Shown: one piece after another, positions 9,287 to 20,230 of the stretch
Layout: each line of letters starts with the position of its first letter
Numbering within the stretch: the first letter of the stretch is position 1
Source: Diplonema japonicum
Taxonomy: Eukaryota > Euglenozoa > Diplonemea > Diplonemida > Diplonemidae
Direction: 5' to 3'
Assembly (NCBI GenBank): GCA_964019335.1
Contig: OZ025750.1
Span: forward strand, 248,001-312,000
Length of the DNA: 64,000 nt
Made by a program: the position numbers and the translations under genes
Notes under the pieces: generated by a model
Databases searched by the model: none
The model's input: the letters and a program-made list of their open reading frames with translations, nothing else
Told to the model about the DNA's origin: nothing

Positions 9287-11812
9287 AATAAAATACAAAA
9301 TTCTTTTTTTTTTTTTTTTGTCTAGACGTGTGTTTTTTTTTTTTTTTTTTTTTTCCTATTTTTTTTTTTTGTTATGGTATGCTATGGTTTCAATAAAAAA
9401 ATAGCTATTTTTTTTTTTTTCTTTTGCCAACAACAAAAAAAAAAAAGAAATAAAATGAGTCATTTATTTAACTCGAGTTCCCCCGAATTCTTTTTTTTTT
9501 TTTTTTTTGCACGAGGGGGGCAAAAAGTAAGGGGGTAACGAGGTGGTTAAATAACGGCTCATTTGGCGGCAAGTAAGTCGTTTATTTCACACTCTTCGCC
9601 ATTTGTCTTCACTGCTTTCACTGCTGTTTTCTTTTTTCACACAGGTCAGCTTTTTAGGGATTCTCCTAAGGTACGACGTCGCATTTTAAGGGGAAGTAAA
9701 GCACTTATTTCCCACTTTTAAGGGGCCCGGAATGGCCTCAGGTGAAGAAAATGACGAAGAGTGAAATAAAGAAGAAAAATGGGGATAGAAAGAGGGGAAA
9801 AAAAAAGATTGATTTCTTGTTTTTTTTTTTTTTATTTTCACTTCCTTCTGAAAAATTGCGTTCACGCTTCGCGAGTAAAGCAGAAAGGTACGGGAAAGAA
9901 AAGCCTGCCCCCCCCAGAAAAAAAAGAAAAAAACTACCTTACCCTACCGCCAAGGAATGAACTGTTGTCCTCCGCCCTCTCCGTTTTGTTTTTACCTTCG
10001 AGGGTAGTAACGGTAGAAGTCATTTACTTGTGGTCTCCGTAACAGGAACAAGACGGTGGAAAAAAAGAAAAAACGAATTGTAAGAAGAAATACGTCCCCC
10101 CCCCCCCCCCCCCCCCCCCGACGTTTGTAAGTTCCCCTTCCCCTTAACCATCTTCCTTGTGTTCTTTTAAGAGTTTCGAGGGTTTTTGATGGGTGGGGAA
10201 CAGCATTTCTTTTTCTTTTTTTTTTCTTCTGTGGTTAAATCGAGAAAGAAAAAAAGAGAAAAAGAAAAAAAAAAAGAGTGGTTTTGACACAAAAGCGTTA
10301 TGAGCTTACAAAAGAAAGAAGATGAAGTTTAAAAAAAAAGAGAAAAAAAAGAAAAGTTTGGGATGGCCGAGAATTTGTGTGAGGTGCCACATAATGAAAG
10401 ACAGTTTTCTTGTGGTCTTTCAGTCTTTCCGGGCAAGCTGCATCACGCGAGAAGTCTCGGTCACGCCATTTTTTTCTTTTTTTTTTTTTTTTAAAACAGT
10501 AATTCACTTTTGTAGCCGTTTTTTTTTTTTTGTTCTGTTTTTCTTTACCCCCCCCCAATTTTTTCTGACGTTAGGAAAAAGCAAAAAAGGGCGCTTTGCA
10601 GATGTACCATGGGCGCCACAAGCGCATCCAGGGCTCCAACCACACTGATGGCTAGAGCCTCTGAGACTGAAAGTTTGTTCCTTTTTTTTTTTTTTTCTTC
10701 TTGAGTGGAGGAGTGGCATTGTGTGCGGTGGCAGACTATCGTAAGCCTAGGAGAATTTAGAAAAAGAAAAAAAAAAAAAAAAAAAAAGAAAGAACTCGGA
10801 AAAGAATAGGGGAGGAGGGGGGGGGTTTTTTTTTTCCCCTTGTGTTTTTCTTTTTTGTTTCTCTTTTTTGATTTTTTTTTTTTTGGTTTCCCCTACGTGT
10901 GACGTTTCCTATCCCTTTCCCCTCGCGCTAATCACCCCCTTCCTTTTGCTTTGCTTGGTATTTATACTTGGCAGCTTTTTGGTTTTTATTATTTTCAGTT
11001 TCTTTTTTTTTTTTTTTTGTTCCCCTTATTTCTTTTGCCTACTCCCCCTCTTCTGACCCCTTTAGCCTTCTATGCGAGAGGAGCACGAAAGAGAAGAAAG
11101 AAAAAAATAAGATTTTAAAAAAAAAGGGAGGAAAAGGGATTGCAAGCCCCCTTTTCTTTTTTTAGAATTTTTCTTTTTTACTGCCACATACAACTCTTTT
11201 TTTTTCTTTTTCTTTTGTTCTCTCTCAGTGTAAAAAGAAAGGAGGGGGGAGGAGGGGGCCAACATTTCTTTCCTCCACGGGGAGAGAGGCAATCGGGTTT
11301 TCGATCTCATTTTTTTTTGTCCTTTTTTTTTTCTTTATCTCTTCCTTTAGGCGTCTTTCTTTGTTTTAAGTACCCCTTTTCAAAAGAAAAACTCGTGGTG
11401 GGCCGTTGCTACTTTTTTCTTTTTTTAAATACCCCTTTTCAAAGATAAAGGTTTATTAAGAGCACTGTGGTCGTGTCAGAAGAACCTATTCGTGGTTGGC
11501 GTACTGCCTCCCTTCATATTGAGTCGTTCGTTGATAGAGCGAAAAAAGAAAAAAAAGAAAGTTTTAAAAAAAAGGGTTTTTTTTTTTTCTTTTTTTATCT
11601 ATTTGAAAGATGCAAAAGAAAAAGAGAATGGTAAAAAATGAACATGCAAAAAAAAAAAAAAAAAAATGAAAAATGAAAATAAAAATAAAAATAAAACATC
11701 CAATTCACTCCAGACCCCCTCCCAATTCTTTCATATTCTTTCCCCCCCACCATTGAACAGGTAACAAGCAAATCATCACAGTTTCTTCTTCTTTTTTTTT
11801 TTTTTTTTATGC
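9287..11812. other. Gene-free low-complexity region
   Basis: About 2.5 kb of poly-T, poly-A and poly-C runs (for example a C-run near 10097-10119) with short unique stretches. Open frames here are Phe/Lys-rich by-products of homopolymers. A pyrimidine tract (11699-11752) ending at AG 11759-11760 is a likely acceptor for the next gene. I see no RNA gene. Confidence 0.65.
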
Positions 11813-13975
11813 ATGATTGTCAAGTATATCATCCTCCCCAATGACGGTCCTGAGGTCGTCTTTCGCAAGAAGGTGATTCTGTTCACGAGCATAGCCGCCA
11901 GCGTGATCTATACGCTGAGCTTCATCAACAATGCATCGGACACCGGCAAGCTGTCCGCCTACATGTCTCTACCCGGTTTGATAACCGGCATATTATCCTT
12001 CACCCAGCTCACTTACGAAAGAGAGCTAAGGGAACATGTACTTGAAGCGTCAATGTACGGTTATGTGGCATCTACACTGCTGATAGATTACAACAGCTTC
12101 GTGGTCGGGCAAGTATTGCTATGGTCGGGTATTATAATTTTAATCGACATTTGTATAGTGTGCCGGCTTCCTGACAGAGTGGCGAGAAACATGATGGCAT
12201 GTCTGTTCATGTGGTTGCTTTCTCTTGCTGTGGAAAGTTCTGTTCGTGTGGGGTTGTTCGATTTTTCGTTTCTACCTTCGCAGGATGAGCGGGCTGCTGT
12301 GTATGATTGCGAGAATCTGCCGTGTGCCAAGAAGATGTCCACCTCGTTACTCGTCTTTGCAGCGCAGACTACGACCTTTCTCCTCGACTACTTCTTCACG
12401 AGGAGCTTTGCCGACCGTTTGTTCAGCCAGCGCAAGAGTATGAACGAGGTCATCACCGCTGCGGAGCGTATCGCCGACGCCCTCTCCCGCTTCAATCTAC
12501 CCGAAGCCGAGAAATGCATTAAAACCACGCCCCTCCCCTCCCCCTTATATGACGCATTTCGAAAGGTCATCAGCAATTTACGCATTTACCGTCCCTACCT
12601 CCCGGAGGCGCTTTTTCAAGAGGTTCATAATGTTGTTCATTTCCGGGATGCACCTCCTCCTGGTGTCACTGCTGAGGATCCCACCGCCACCATCGTCTTC
12701 ACCGACATACAAGGATCGACAGCGACATGGGAGGCCTGCCCTGAAGGGATGAAGGAGGGGCTCATCGTGCACAATAACGTGATGCGGGAGTGCTTCTCGC
12801 TGTGGAACGGGTACGAGGTGAAGACGATCGGGGACGCCTTCATGCTCGCCTTCATGCACGCTGCAGAGGCAGTGTCCTTCTCGCTCGCCGTTCAAGAAAA
12901 GCTTGTCCACGGAATCTGGCCAGAAGAGCTCCTCCAGCTGGACCACTGTTCCTACAACGACGACGGCCCTTGGTGCGGGCTCCGTGTTCGGATCGGTGTC
13001 CACTGTGGTGAGGTGGATGCACAGCTGAACTCTTTAACCTCTCGGTACGACTACTTCGGGAACACTGTGAACAAAGCGGCTCGGATAGAAGGGGCGTGCA
13101 TCGGTGGAGCGGTTGCAATCTCAGAAGAAGTAATGGACAAGATAGGCCGCGACCTGGGCACCACGGTGATCATACAAATGGAAGTCACACAGTTGAAGGG
13201 CGTCGCGGGAACATGCAAGCCGCTGCTGCTACTACCGAAAAGCTTGGCGAATCGAAAGCCGTATGTAGAAGCACAACTCTTACTAGCACGCCAAGATAGA
13301 AAACTAAGCGTAGGAGCCGGCCCCGTGAGGAACAGCGTCAACAAGCTGTCTGTCGTGAAATCCGCGACAGTGTGCAAGGTTGACATAGTACTGACAACCA
13401 ACATGGGCGATGAGGAGGTGGGGCGGACTCTAAATGACATGATGTCATGTGTTATGCTGTACAGCGAAAGGACACACGGGGTGATCGTGTCACTCCAGGG
13501 GAGCAGGGTGGCTGTAGGGTGGAACACCTCACGGCCTTGTGTCACAAATACAGAAAGTAGTTTCGCGTTCGTCAGCATGCTGGGGTCCGCATCTGAAAGC
13601 CGAAATTTCAGCCCGCACATAGGCTTGTCGTCTAGTAAAGTTCTTTATGGGACTGTGGGTGACACTCAGTGTTTTATTGCTGTGCTAGGGGCCTGCCTTG
13701 AGGTGAGCGGGGTGCTTTGTACAGTGGCGAAGCAAAGGCAGTGTATGTGCTTTGTTGGGCTGACTTCGATGATTCCTCCGATGTCTGGGTTGAATTTCTT
13801 CCCTTTGGGTGATGTTGTGGTCGATGAGCATGAGGAGTATAAGGTTTATAGAATTGAGGTACAGCAGACCACCTCAAGCAGGCCCTCGCGGCTCTCCATC
13901 TGTAGTTTCACCGAGGATTTTTCACGTTCTCCCACGTCGAAGGAGGAGAAAACAAATATTTCGCGTTTTTCTTGA
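11813..13975 (+). CDS. Membrane adenylate cyclase, six-span family (cyclase 3)
   Basis: 720 residues. The ATG at 11813 aligns with the paralogue N-terminus (PNDGPEVVFRKK versus PGDDPQVVFHKK in the 44392 gene). About six hydrophobic segments fill residues 20-205, ending in TTTFLLDYFFTRSFADRL. The linker (AERIADALSRFNLPEAEKC, YRPYLPEALF) leads to C1 with metal Asp 298 and 341, adenine-site Lys 337 and Asp 413, and Asn 420 and Arg 424, so cAMP synthesis is expected. The C-terminal cyclase-like domain (about 525-680) has lost catalytic residues, as in the other copies. Parts of the C1 coding sequence are identical to cyclases 1 and 2 and other parts to cyclase 4, which points to gene conversion. 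The Ser-rich tail is specific to this copy. Confidence 0.92.
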   Translation: MIVKYIILPNDGPEVVFRKKVILFTSIAASVIYTLSFINNASDTGKLSAYMSLPGLITGILSFTQLTYERELREHVLEASMYGYVASTLLIDYNSFVVGQVLLWSGIIILIDICIVCRLPDRVARNMMACLFMWLLSLAVESSVRVGLFDFSFLPSQDERAAVYDCENLPCAKKMSTSLLVFAAQTTTFLLDYFFTRSFADRLFSQRKSMNEVITAAERIADALSRFNLPEAEKCIKTTPLPSPLYDAFRKVISNLRIYRPYLPEALFQEVHNVVHFRDAPPPGVTAEDPTATIVFTDIQGSTATWEACPEGMKEGLIVHNNVMRECFSLWNGYEVKTIGDAFMLAFMHAAEAVSFSLAVQEKLVHGIWPEELLQLDHCSYNDDGPWCGLRVRIGVHCGEVDAQLNSLTSRYDYFGNTVNKAARIEGACIGGAVAISEEVMDKIGRDLGTTVIIQMEVTQLKGVAGTCKPLLLLPKSLANRKPYVEAQLLLARQDRKLSVGAGPVRNSVNKLSVVKSATVCKVDIVLTTNMGDEEVGRTLNDMMSCVMLYSERTHGVIVSLQGSRVAVGWNTSRPCVTNTESSFAFVSMLGSASESRNFSPHIGLSSSKVLYGTVGDTQCFIAVLGACLEVSGVLCTVAKQRQCMCFVGLTSMIPPMSGLNFFPLGDVVVDEHEEYKVYRIEVQQTTSSRPSRLSICSFTEDFSRSPTSKEEKTNISRFS

Positions 13976-13987
13976 AAAAAAAAAAAA

Positions 13988-14019
<32 letters not shown>

Positions 14020-14292
14020 GGTCGGGAAAGGTACTCTCCAACCTGGAGGATGCCTCTGCTGAGAGATACCTAGTATTGATCATACCCCCTTCCCTTTTTA
14101 GGGCATGCGGCTTTCGTCTTAGGGGCTTGCATGTTAATTTGAATTTTTTTTCTTTTTCCTGCAGGTGTTTTTTTAGAGGGGAGGCAGCTTTGTCCGTTTT
14201 TATTCCCTACTCTAGGTGAAAACGGCTTGCATAAACAATCAGCCGACTCTCTTTTTATTTTTTTATTTTTTTTTATTCTTGACAATATTATT

Positions 14293-14412
14293 GTCGAGAC
14301 TAAAACTTAAGTTGATGGCAGCGTAATGAGCTATTTTTTTTTATTATTTAGATAAGATTCCGCTCGTGTGCACAAACAAATGAAAGCGCCAAACTAGTTT
14401 TTTTTTTTTTTT
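14293..14412 (+). repeat. Dispersed repeat, copy shared with 43136-43300
   Basis: Both copies share TCGAGACTAAAA, then TTGATGGCAGCGTAATGAGC, then CTCGTG and GCGCCA(A/G)ACTAGTTTTT. A short palindrome (GACAAT, then ATTGTC) sits just before this copy. Identity and function unknown. Confidence 0.65.
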
Positions 14413-14819
14413 TTTTTTTTTTGTTACAAATATTTATCTTTCAAAAAAATGATTTTATAACTATATGCAACTTGTGCCGAGCAAAAAACTTTCGCAGCTT
14501 TTTAAAAACCTTTTTTGCTCGTGCGAACAACAAAGACATATAGTCATAAAGAATAATTTTATTTTTTTTTTGAGAGCGCATAATTTTAATATTATAAAAG
14601 GTTTTTGAAAAAAAAAGGGAAAAAAAAAGAAGAAAAAGAAAAAAAGAAAGACTACCGCCTTTCATATCGTACCTAGTTTTTTTTTTTTTTTTGTTTTTTT
14701 TTTTTGTTGTTGTCATAATGGGAAAAGACGAAGGGGGGCGAGGAGGGGATAGCAGATCTGATCTTGCGATAGTTTCCCCTCCCTCCCCTCCACCTTTTCT
14801 TTCGTTTTTTTTTTTTTTT

Positions 14820-15003
14820 GATGAGGGGGTTTGTCCTGCACTTTGAGTTTTTTTTTAGAAACCCAAGGCAGGCTAAAAGATCTGAAGACCAGTCTGAAGA
14901 GGGCCGTATCAACTGTCTTCGAAAGACGCTGGTATCCGCCATCAGAACGGAAGCGAAAGGCAGGCTCCAAAGGGAGCATCAGAAGATAGACCCCTCCCCT
15001 AAG
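14820..15003 (+). repeat. Decayed copy of dispersed coding repeat (3' part)
   Basis: Begins with GATGAGGGGGTTTGTCCTGC, as at 27909 and 47287. It is followed by a segment whose + strand frame reads RINCLRKTLVSAIRTEAKGR, similar to RITRLRKTLKASIGTKA in the best-preserved copy at 27379-27938. Truncated and not functional. Confidence 0.5.
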
Positions 15004-15505
15004 GCTATTTATTTTCTTTTTTCTTTTTTTTTTCTTCTCCCCCCCCCCAGCAAAAAGAAAGAACAATGAACAAAAAAATGAACTTGCTTGATTCGGGTTT
15101 CTTTTGCCTAACAAGTCCCAGGAACATGGGGTTTCTCCTTTTTAAAGAAAAAAGAAAATTCATCTTCTTTTTGTTCGTCGCTCTCCCCCCTTTTTTTCCG
15201 CGTTTTTTTAAAAAAAAGAAAACATGGTGTTTTATTGTAATAAAGATATAAAAGAAAATGCTGCTCCTGTTTTTTTTTTTTTTTTTTTCCCCCCTTTTTT
15301 TTCTCTTCTTTCTTTTTTTTTTTTTCCCGCGCACTTACCCATTAAAAGGAGAGTTTCTTCTTTTTTTTTTCTTTTTTTTTCTTCTCTCTCTCTTTCTCTC
15401 TCTCCCTCTTCCTTCTCTTTTTTTATTTCATTTTCCATAAATCTCGCAACAGCACCCCCAGCAAAGGCTCCCCCCCCCCCCCCCCCCCCCGGAGAAGAAG
15501 AAAAG

Positions 15506-18500
15506 ATGCCGTTAGCAGTTTTCGTGGTACTGTACGTGAGCGGGGCCGTCACAACTGGTACAGGCAGCAGTTTGATGTGCAACGTGATGAAGGCGTGGGT
15601 GCAAGGGTATGAACATGGAGATGTGATGTATGAGTGCGAAGGGAGCGGCGAGGGCAAGGCAGCCTTGCTGGCAGGCACCGTCGACTTTGCCGGAACAGAC
15701 TCCGAGTTCACGGAAGAAGAAACAAACAAGAACCCAGACCTACAGCTTGTCCCTGTCGTCGCCTCGTCCACCGCTATTGTATTCAACCTTCCAGGACAGG
15801 CATCTGTCACATTATCTCGCGACACGCTGTCGCTGATATTCTCGGGTGAGATGACAAGGTGGTCGGATCCCCGTCTTGTACATTTGAACCCATTCCTCCA
15901 TTTGCCCGACAGGGACATTGAGGTCGTGGTGCGGAATGATTCGTCCGGCAGCACCATGATCATGACCCGCGGGCTTGTTAGCTTCGGTTGGTCGGGAGGC
16001 GCGGCCACTTCAACATGGCCTCACCATTTGAGCTTCGCAACACGAATCCACGGTGGGCGTGATGTTCTCGCCTATGTCAGGCGGACCCCTTATACGGTGT
16101 CGTACAACAGTGCGTCAGATGCCCTCTCTCATCAGGTCGCGTTTGCAAGTGTGGTCAACAAGCTAGGGGTCAGTACCCTCCCAGGATGGGGTGATGGTTC
16201 TGATGCCGCGTCTGACTTCACAGTGGACCCTGTGACATTGGTGAGCCGTGCAATCGACGGGCGGGGGTACCCCTTGACAGGGTTGTCTTATATTGCGTTC
16301 AGACGGGCCCCCTCTGCCTCTACCGCCGCGACGTGTTCCCTTCTTGATTTTGTGTACTGGCTGTGCACGAGCCCCGTGGCGCAAAGTATCATAGTTTCCA
16401 GTTCGTTGACACCGCCGGGACATTCCACCACTAACAAAGCTCTGAGCAGTCTGCGTTCCTCGTGTGTGAACCCCCTGCCTGCGAAGCGTTTAGAACGTCC
16501 CATTCCCGTTTACACAAAGCCGCAGTTCGAAGAGACGCTGAATTCGATCGGTTTTATGTACCACAGCATCAGCAAGCTGCAGTACATCACCAAAGGCACG
16601 CCCGATGGAGCAAAGATGACCGTGGTTGTGAGCTTGACGCCCAGCACGGAGCAGGTAGCGATCCCTTTAGGAGTGGGTTTGTATGTAGTCGGGTGCAATC
16701 TAGGCATCAGTGCACCTTCGATTAAGCTCACGCTACAGACGATCAGTGACCTGTTCGTAAGGAAGATCGTCGACTGGAACCACGACTCCGTTCGAGACAT
16801 GAACAGCTATGTACCAACGGGAAGCCGGAAGGTGGTGCTAGTAGGCGAGAGTGGAACGCAGTGGGCATCGATCATGCTCGACGCACTGGGCACGGGTAAC
16901 TTTTCTCCAGACGTGACCCTCGATTCGGTCGTGGAAGTCTGGGCTTACATACGGCAAAACCCTGGAACCCTTGCAGTGCTCCCCTATGAGAATGTCAAGC
17001 AAAGAGACATCACACTGGTGCACCCCATCATGAGCGGTGTCCCCGTCGGTCCGTCACTGGAAAGCATTGGCGAAGCCATCACGCTTGATGTGTACAACGT
17101 CGGCTCTGGGGTTGCACGGCTCTCCCCATCACTGGCACGACTGTACCCTTTCTTCTATGTCGTCCACATTGTCGCTATGAAGAGCTTCTCAAGCGTACAG
17201 GAGTGTGAGTTCCTCTCATGGGCCAGTGGATATCCAAGCTCTGATAGTCATCTTGACAGGGCACTACAGAGCACCGGTCTTTACCCCATGAAGCGGGACG
17301 TCCTGCAAGCATTGCATGGGCAGTTGGTGGCGTGCAACGGAACTATACTGCTCCCTTCTCAAGAAGGTAGTTCGGACACCGGACTTGTCGGTGTGGGGTT
17401 TGGGCTTGCGGCGTTTGTTCTCGTGCTTCTTGTTGCGGCTTTGCTGAGGTGGCGAAAGATGCACGGCAGGTACAAGTCCCTGCACAGTGCGACGGCGCTT
17501 GCAACAGCGATGGTAGAGGCAGTGACGTTGCTTGACTTCTCGTCGCTCGAGAACTTTGACAACTTACAGAACCCCGACACGATACAAGAGGCCATGATCT
17601 TCATCATGACTGCGATGAAGGAGCTCCTGAGGTACATCCCGCACTACGTCATCATGAGCGTGAGATTGGAAGAAAGGCCGCGCACTGAGTACAGCCTAAG
17701 TAATTCCGTTCGAAGCATCCCCTCGCTGACCTCGAGGAGCAGGAACTCCCAGCAGGACGGCATCTGGAGCCTCAAGGAGAAGGCCGTGCGTGTCGTAACT
17801 GTTCTAACAGCAAGGCCGGTTTTAGTTGTTGTTGCGAAGCGTGATAGCACCATCGAGGACCTGCAGATGGAGTTCTTCTCGGCGATGATGTCCCTCATCG
17901 AACCCGATCCCTCTAGCATGTTGCATAGAATACACGAAGATAGCATGGTGGTTACATGGGGCAGCATAGGTGGTTATGTGAGCAAAACGAGAGTGGTGTA
18001 TCTTGCGGAGCAGCTCGTGAAGACCGGGACTGGCGTTTCCGGTATTTCTGTCGGCCAGGCATACTGCGGGTCAATAGGAACCCGAAGCGTTCAATCCTTC
18101 CAGGTTCTGGGCCTCCCCATCGATGACTCCAGTACCTTGGCCAGGATTGCTCAGATTAGCGGGGCAGGGTGTTTGTTGCCGTCTGACTATTTGGCAAGCA
18201 ATCCCACTTGCGTGTCGTACAAGTTCTTCTGCGTCTCAGCCGCTTCTAACGGGAAGCCTCTAACCGTTAGTATTTTGTTCACTGCGAAGGAACCTGACAC
18301 AAGTTGCGATTGGGCGAACACACCACAGGCGCAAGGACAGTCCGAAGGTCTACCGGCAGTATTCCGCTGTTTGCAAGAGCAGAATTATGGTTCGGTGAAT
18401 GAGCACATCTCTGCTGCGCTGTCTCGTCAGCGACCCGAGAGGCTTGCCACGTGGCTCAGCGAAGCCATTCCGGTACTACTCCCACTTCTTGAGGCTTCTC

Positions 18501-18622
18501 ATGAGGTAACTCTTGAGCCCGGAAGCTGCGGCAGCATCTATGTCAAGTCGGAAGGCGTCGTAGCGTCGCAGTCAGTTCGGTCTATGAAGGTATATCACGA
18601 CGGTGGCTCGGCATGGAGGTAG
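15506..18622 (+). CDS. Receptor with tandem PstS-like phosphate-binding ectodomains, one membrane span and a degenerate cyclase-like domain
   Basis: 1038 residues from ATG 15506, after the acceptor at 15451. A short signal peptide (MPLAVFVVLYVSGAVTT) precedes a PstS/periplasmic-binding-type domain. Its motifs are GTGSSLMCNVMKAWVQGY (18-35), the family GSGEGKAA and DFAGTD block (about 47-66), and a phosphate-loop-like RNDSSGST (about 143-150). A second, more diverged copy covers about 340-600. One membrane helix (about 625-650, LAAFVLVLLVAALLRWRK) is followed by a helical linker like that of the cyclases (NLQNPDTIQEAM, LLRYIPHYV). A cyclase-like fold at about 760-910 corresponds to the non-catalytic second domain of the neighbouring cyclases; no metal-binding Asp or Asn/Arg motif is seen. 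It may be a phosphate or anion sensor acting through a partner cyclase. Ligand and signalling role are inference. Confidence 0.85.
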   Translation: MPLAVFVVLYVSGAVTTGTGSSLMCNVMKAWVQGYEHGDVMYECEGSGEGKAALLAGTVDFAGTDSEFTEEETNKNPDLQLVPVVASSTAIVFNLPGQASVTLSRDTLSLIFSGEMTRWSDPRLVHLNPFLHLPDRDIEVVVRNDSSGSTMIMTRGLVSFGWSGGAATSTWPHHLSFATRIHGGRDVLAYVRRTPYTVSYNSASDALSHQVAFASVVNKLGVSTLPGWGDGSDAASDFTVDPVTLVSRAIDGRGYPLTGLSYIAFRRAPSASTAATCSLLDFVYWLCTSPVAQSIIVSSSLTPPGHSTTNKALSSLRSSCVNPLPAKRLERPIPVYTKPQFEETLNSIGFMYHSISKLQYITKGTPDGAKMTVVVSLTPSTEQVAIPLGVGLYVVGCNLGISAPSIKLTLQTISDLFVRKIVDWNHDSVRDMNSYVPTGSRKVVLVGESGTQWASIMLDALGTGNFSPDVTLDSVVEVWAYIRQNPGTLAVLPYENVKQRDITLVHPIMSGVPVGPSLESIGEAITLDVYNVGSGVARLSPSLARLYPFFYVVHIVAMKSFSSVQECEFLSWASGYPSSDSHLDRALQSTGLYPMKRDVLQALHGQLVACNGTILLPSQEGSSDTGLVGVGFGLAAFVLVLLVAALLRWRKMHGRYKSLHSATALATAMVEAVTLLDFSSLENFDNLQNPDTIQEAMIFIMTAMKELLRYIPHYVIMSVRLEERPRTEYSLSNSVRSIPSLTSRSRNSQQDGIWSLKEKAVRVVTVLTARPVLVVVAKRDSTIEDLQMEFFSAMMSLIEPDPSSMLHRIHEDSMVVTWGSIGGYVSKTRVVYLAEQLVKTGTGVSGISVGQAYCGSIGTRSVQSFQVLGLPIDDSSTLARIAQISGAGCLLPSDYLASNPTCVSYKFFCVSAASNGKPLTVSILFTAKEPDTSCDWANTPQAQGQSEGLPAVFRCLQEQNYGSVNEHISAALSRQRPERLATWLSEAIPVLLPLLEASHEVTLEPGSCGSIYVKSEGVVASQSVRSMKVYHDGGSAWR

Positions 18623-18863
18623 CACGTGCATCGTTTCTGTCTTCCGACAGTTTATCTTGTTCAGTCTACATATTATACAAGTCAATCTTGGATTCTGACC
18701 CAAGCACTGCCAATGAGGTTAGGTAGTTTCCCGATTTTCGCCGCTTTTTCTCGCTTCCGGAAAGCTTGTTTTTCGTCAGAAGACTTCTTTTGGCTTTGTC
18801 TCCATAACCTTATGATGAATTTCTTCTTATCATATTCACTTCCCACAGTTACCCTTTAACAAG

Positions 18864-19997
18864 ATGGCATATATGCAGCAGGCACAGAACTGTCAGCAGG
18901 CGAATTGGGAGCAGGACTGTCTCCCGCTGAATGAACCCTTCAGCGGGCATGGGAGCGAACTGATTAGGAGGCTCCCGCAGCCTGACGACAACGACGAAAA
19001 GAAGAGCGGCAATGTGGTGGCAGTTGTGGTGACCATCAATGGCGGGGGGAGCTACGACCCGCTCTTCTCGGAGCAACCGCAAGTGGTCCCGGAGGGTGTG
19101 GTTCGTGTGTACAAGAGCTCCTTCGAGGCACTCCCTGTTTTGAGGAGGTACCTCACAGAGGACCCCACTGAGAAAGCCGCACTGCCCACAACTCCCGACA
19201 CAGCGGCCTTGGGGGTCATCGACGAGCTTCTGGAGAACATGACTACGGTAGGCGGCGAGGCAGTGGTCTTCAACTTCGAGTGCTGTGGGGGGTGCTCTGA
19301 CGTGGGCTTCCCTGACACGAACGAAGTGTTCAGGTTTACAAAGACGGTGCTGGATAAGAAGTGCATGGTAATGTTCTCTGACTTCTCGTTGAAGGGGCTT
19401 ATTGGGAAGTGGGACGCGGCGCTGCTGGGACCCTGCCCCTTCGAGAAGGTGGGGGAGCTGAACTCCGAGATGGACATCCGCTTTGACGTCGAGAAGCTCA
19501 AGTCTGAGGACTGCCCTTCGGCACAACTCACGAAGGTGGCTGAACTGTGCAAAGATGGAAAGGCGAAAGTGAAGGCGATGGGCGGAACCATCATGTACAG
19601 CCTGAAGGGTGGAAAGGCCCCACCCGAGAGCGCACCCTACAAGCTTGATATCTTGACGGTGGTAACAGCTGTCGATGGGAATGGCTTAAAGGTTCCAAAA
19701 GAGTCGCACGTCACGTCAGGCGGCCACACCGGCATCCTTGGGCACACTTCTCTGTGCTACCCTTCAGGTGGGATCCTCTTCACGTCCAGTGGGCACTGGA
19801 TCTCCCTTGCTCATCTTGACACTTCGCAGGAGAACTTGAAGAACGCTGTCATCTCACAGATGGGCGCTGAGAACTACTCCAGTTGGGAGAAGCAGTATGT
19901 CTCAGCGCCTGCTTCCCAGAAGTTTGGGATGATGCAGCAAAAGGCCGCCGAGTGTGTCTGGCAATCCGCCCCGTGCAAGTCCAAGTCCAACTACTAG
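18864..19997 (+). CDS. Conserved-looking protein of unknown function
   Basis: 377 residues from ATG 18864; the acceptor AG at 18847-18848 follows a pyrimidine tract (TTCACTTCCCACAG). I do not recognise the family. There is no signal peptide or membrane helix, so it is probably cytosolic. It is Cys-rich with paired cysteines (NFECCGGCSDVGF) and has a striking Gly/His/Ser block near the end (SGGHTGILGHTSLCYPSGG, then SSGHWISLAHLD) that could form a binding or catalytic site. Codon use and GC content match neighbouring genes, and its placement after the PstS-like receptor suggests a real, expressed gene. Confidence 0.75.
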   Translation: MAYMQQAQNCQQANWEQDCLPLNEPFSGHGSELIRRLPQPDDNDEKKSGNVVAVVVTINGGGSYDPLFSEQPQVVPEGVVRVYKSSFEALPVLRRYLTEDPTEKAALPTTPDTAALGVIDELLENMTTVGGEAVVFNFECCGGCSDVGFPDTNEVFRFTKTVLDKKCMVMFSDFSLKGLIGKWDAALLGPCPFEKVGELNSEMDIRFDVEKLKSEDCPSAQLTKVAELCKDGKAKVKAMGGTIMYSLKGGKAPPESAPYKLDILTVVTAVDGNGLKVPKESHVTSGGHTGILGHTSLCYPSGGILFTSSGHWISLAHLDTSQENLKNAVISQMGAENYSSWEKQYVSAPASQKFGMMQQKAAECVWQSAPCKSKSNY

Positions 19998-20230
19998 CAG
20001 TTTTCCAAAAGGAGAAAAAGCTTAAAAACGCAAATGGAGGTACCCTAGCCTTTATCCCCCCTCCTGTTTTCTCTTTTTCGTTATGTAAGATTTTTGTTCC
20101 AGTTTCCTGTCAGCAATGACGCGGATGATGGGAAGAGATTTTCCCTCCCTCTTTTTTTTCCTAGCCCGATTTTTCTTCTTTTTCTTTCCCCCTTTCCCCT
20201 TCAGCACGACAACACACAACAAAAAGGGGA

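Larger units (their letters stand above)
13976..15505. other. Low-complexity intergenic region with repeat fragments
   Basis: Homopolymer-rich. It contains two repeat copies listed separately (14293-14412 and 14820-15003) and a very long pyrimidine tract (about 15270-15420). The tract ends at AG 15451-15452 and a C-run just upstream of ATG 15506. No gene seen. Confidence 0.6.

Noticed and set aside
9287-11812. Several Lys- or Phe-rich open frames of 60-108 codons
   Set aside because: They derive from A- and T-runs, lack domain-like composition and have no conserved pattern.
15224-15505. Phe/Leu/Ser-rich N-terminal extension of the PstS-like receptor
   Set aside because: It is the translated polypyrimidine tract and lies before the predicted splice acceptor; ATG 15506 begins a good signal peptide.
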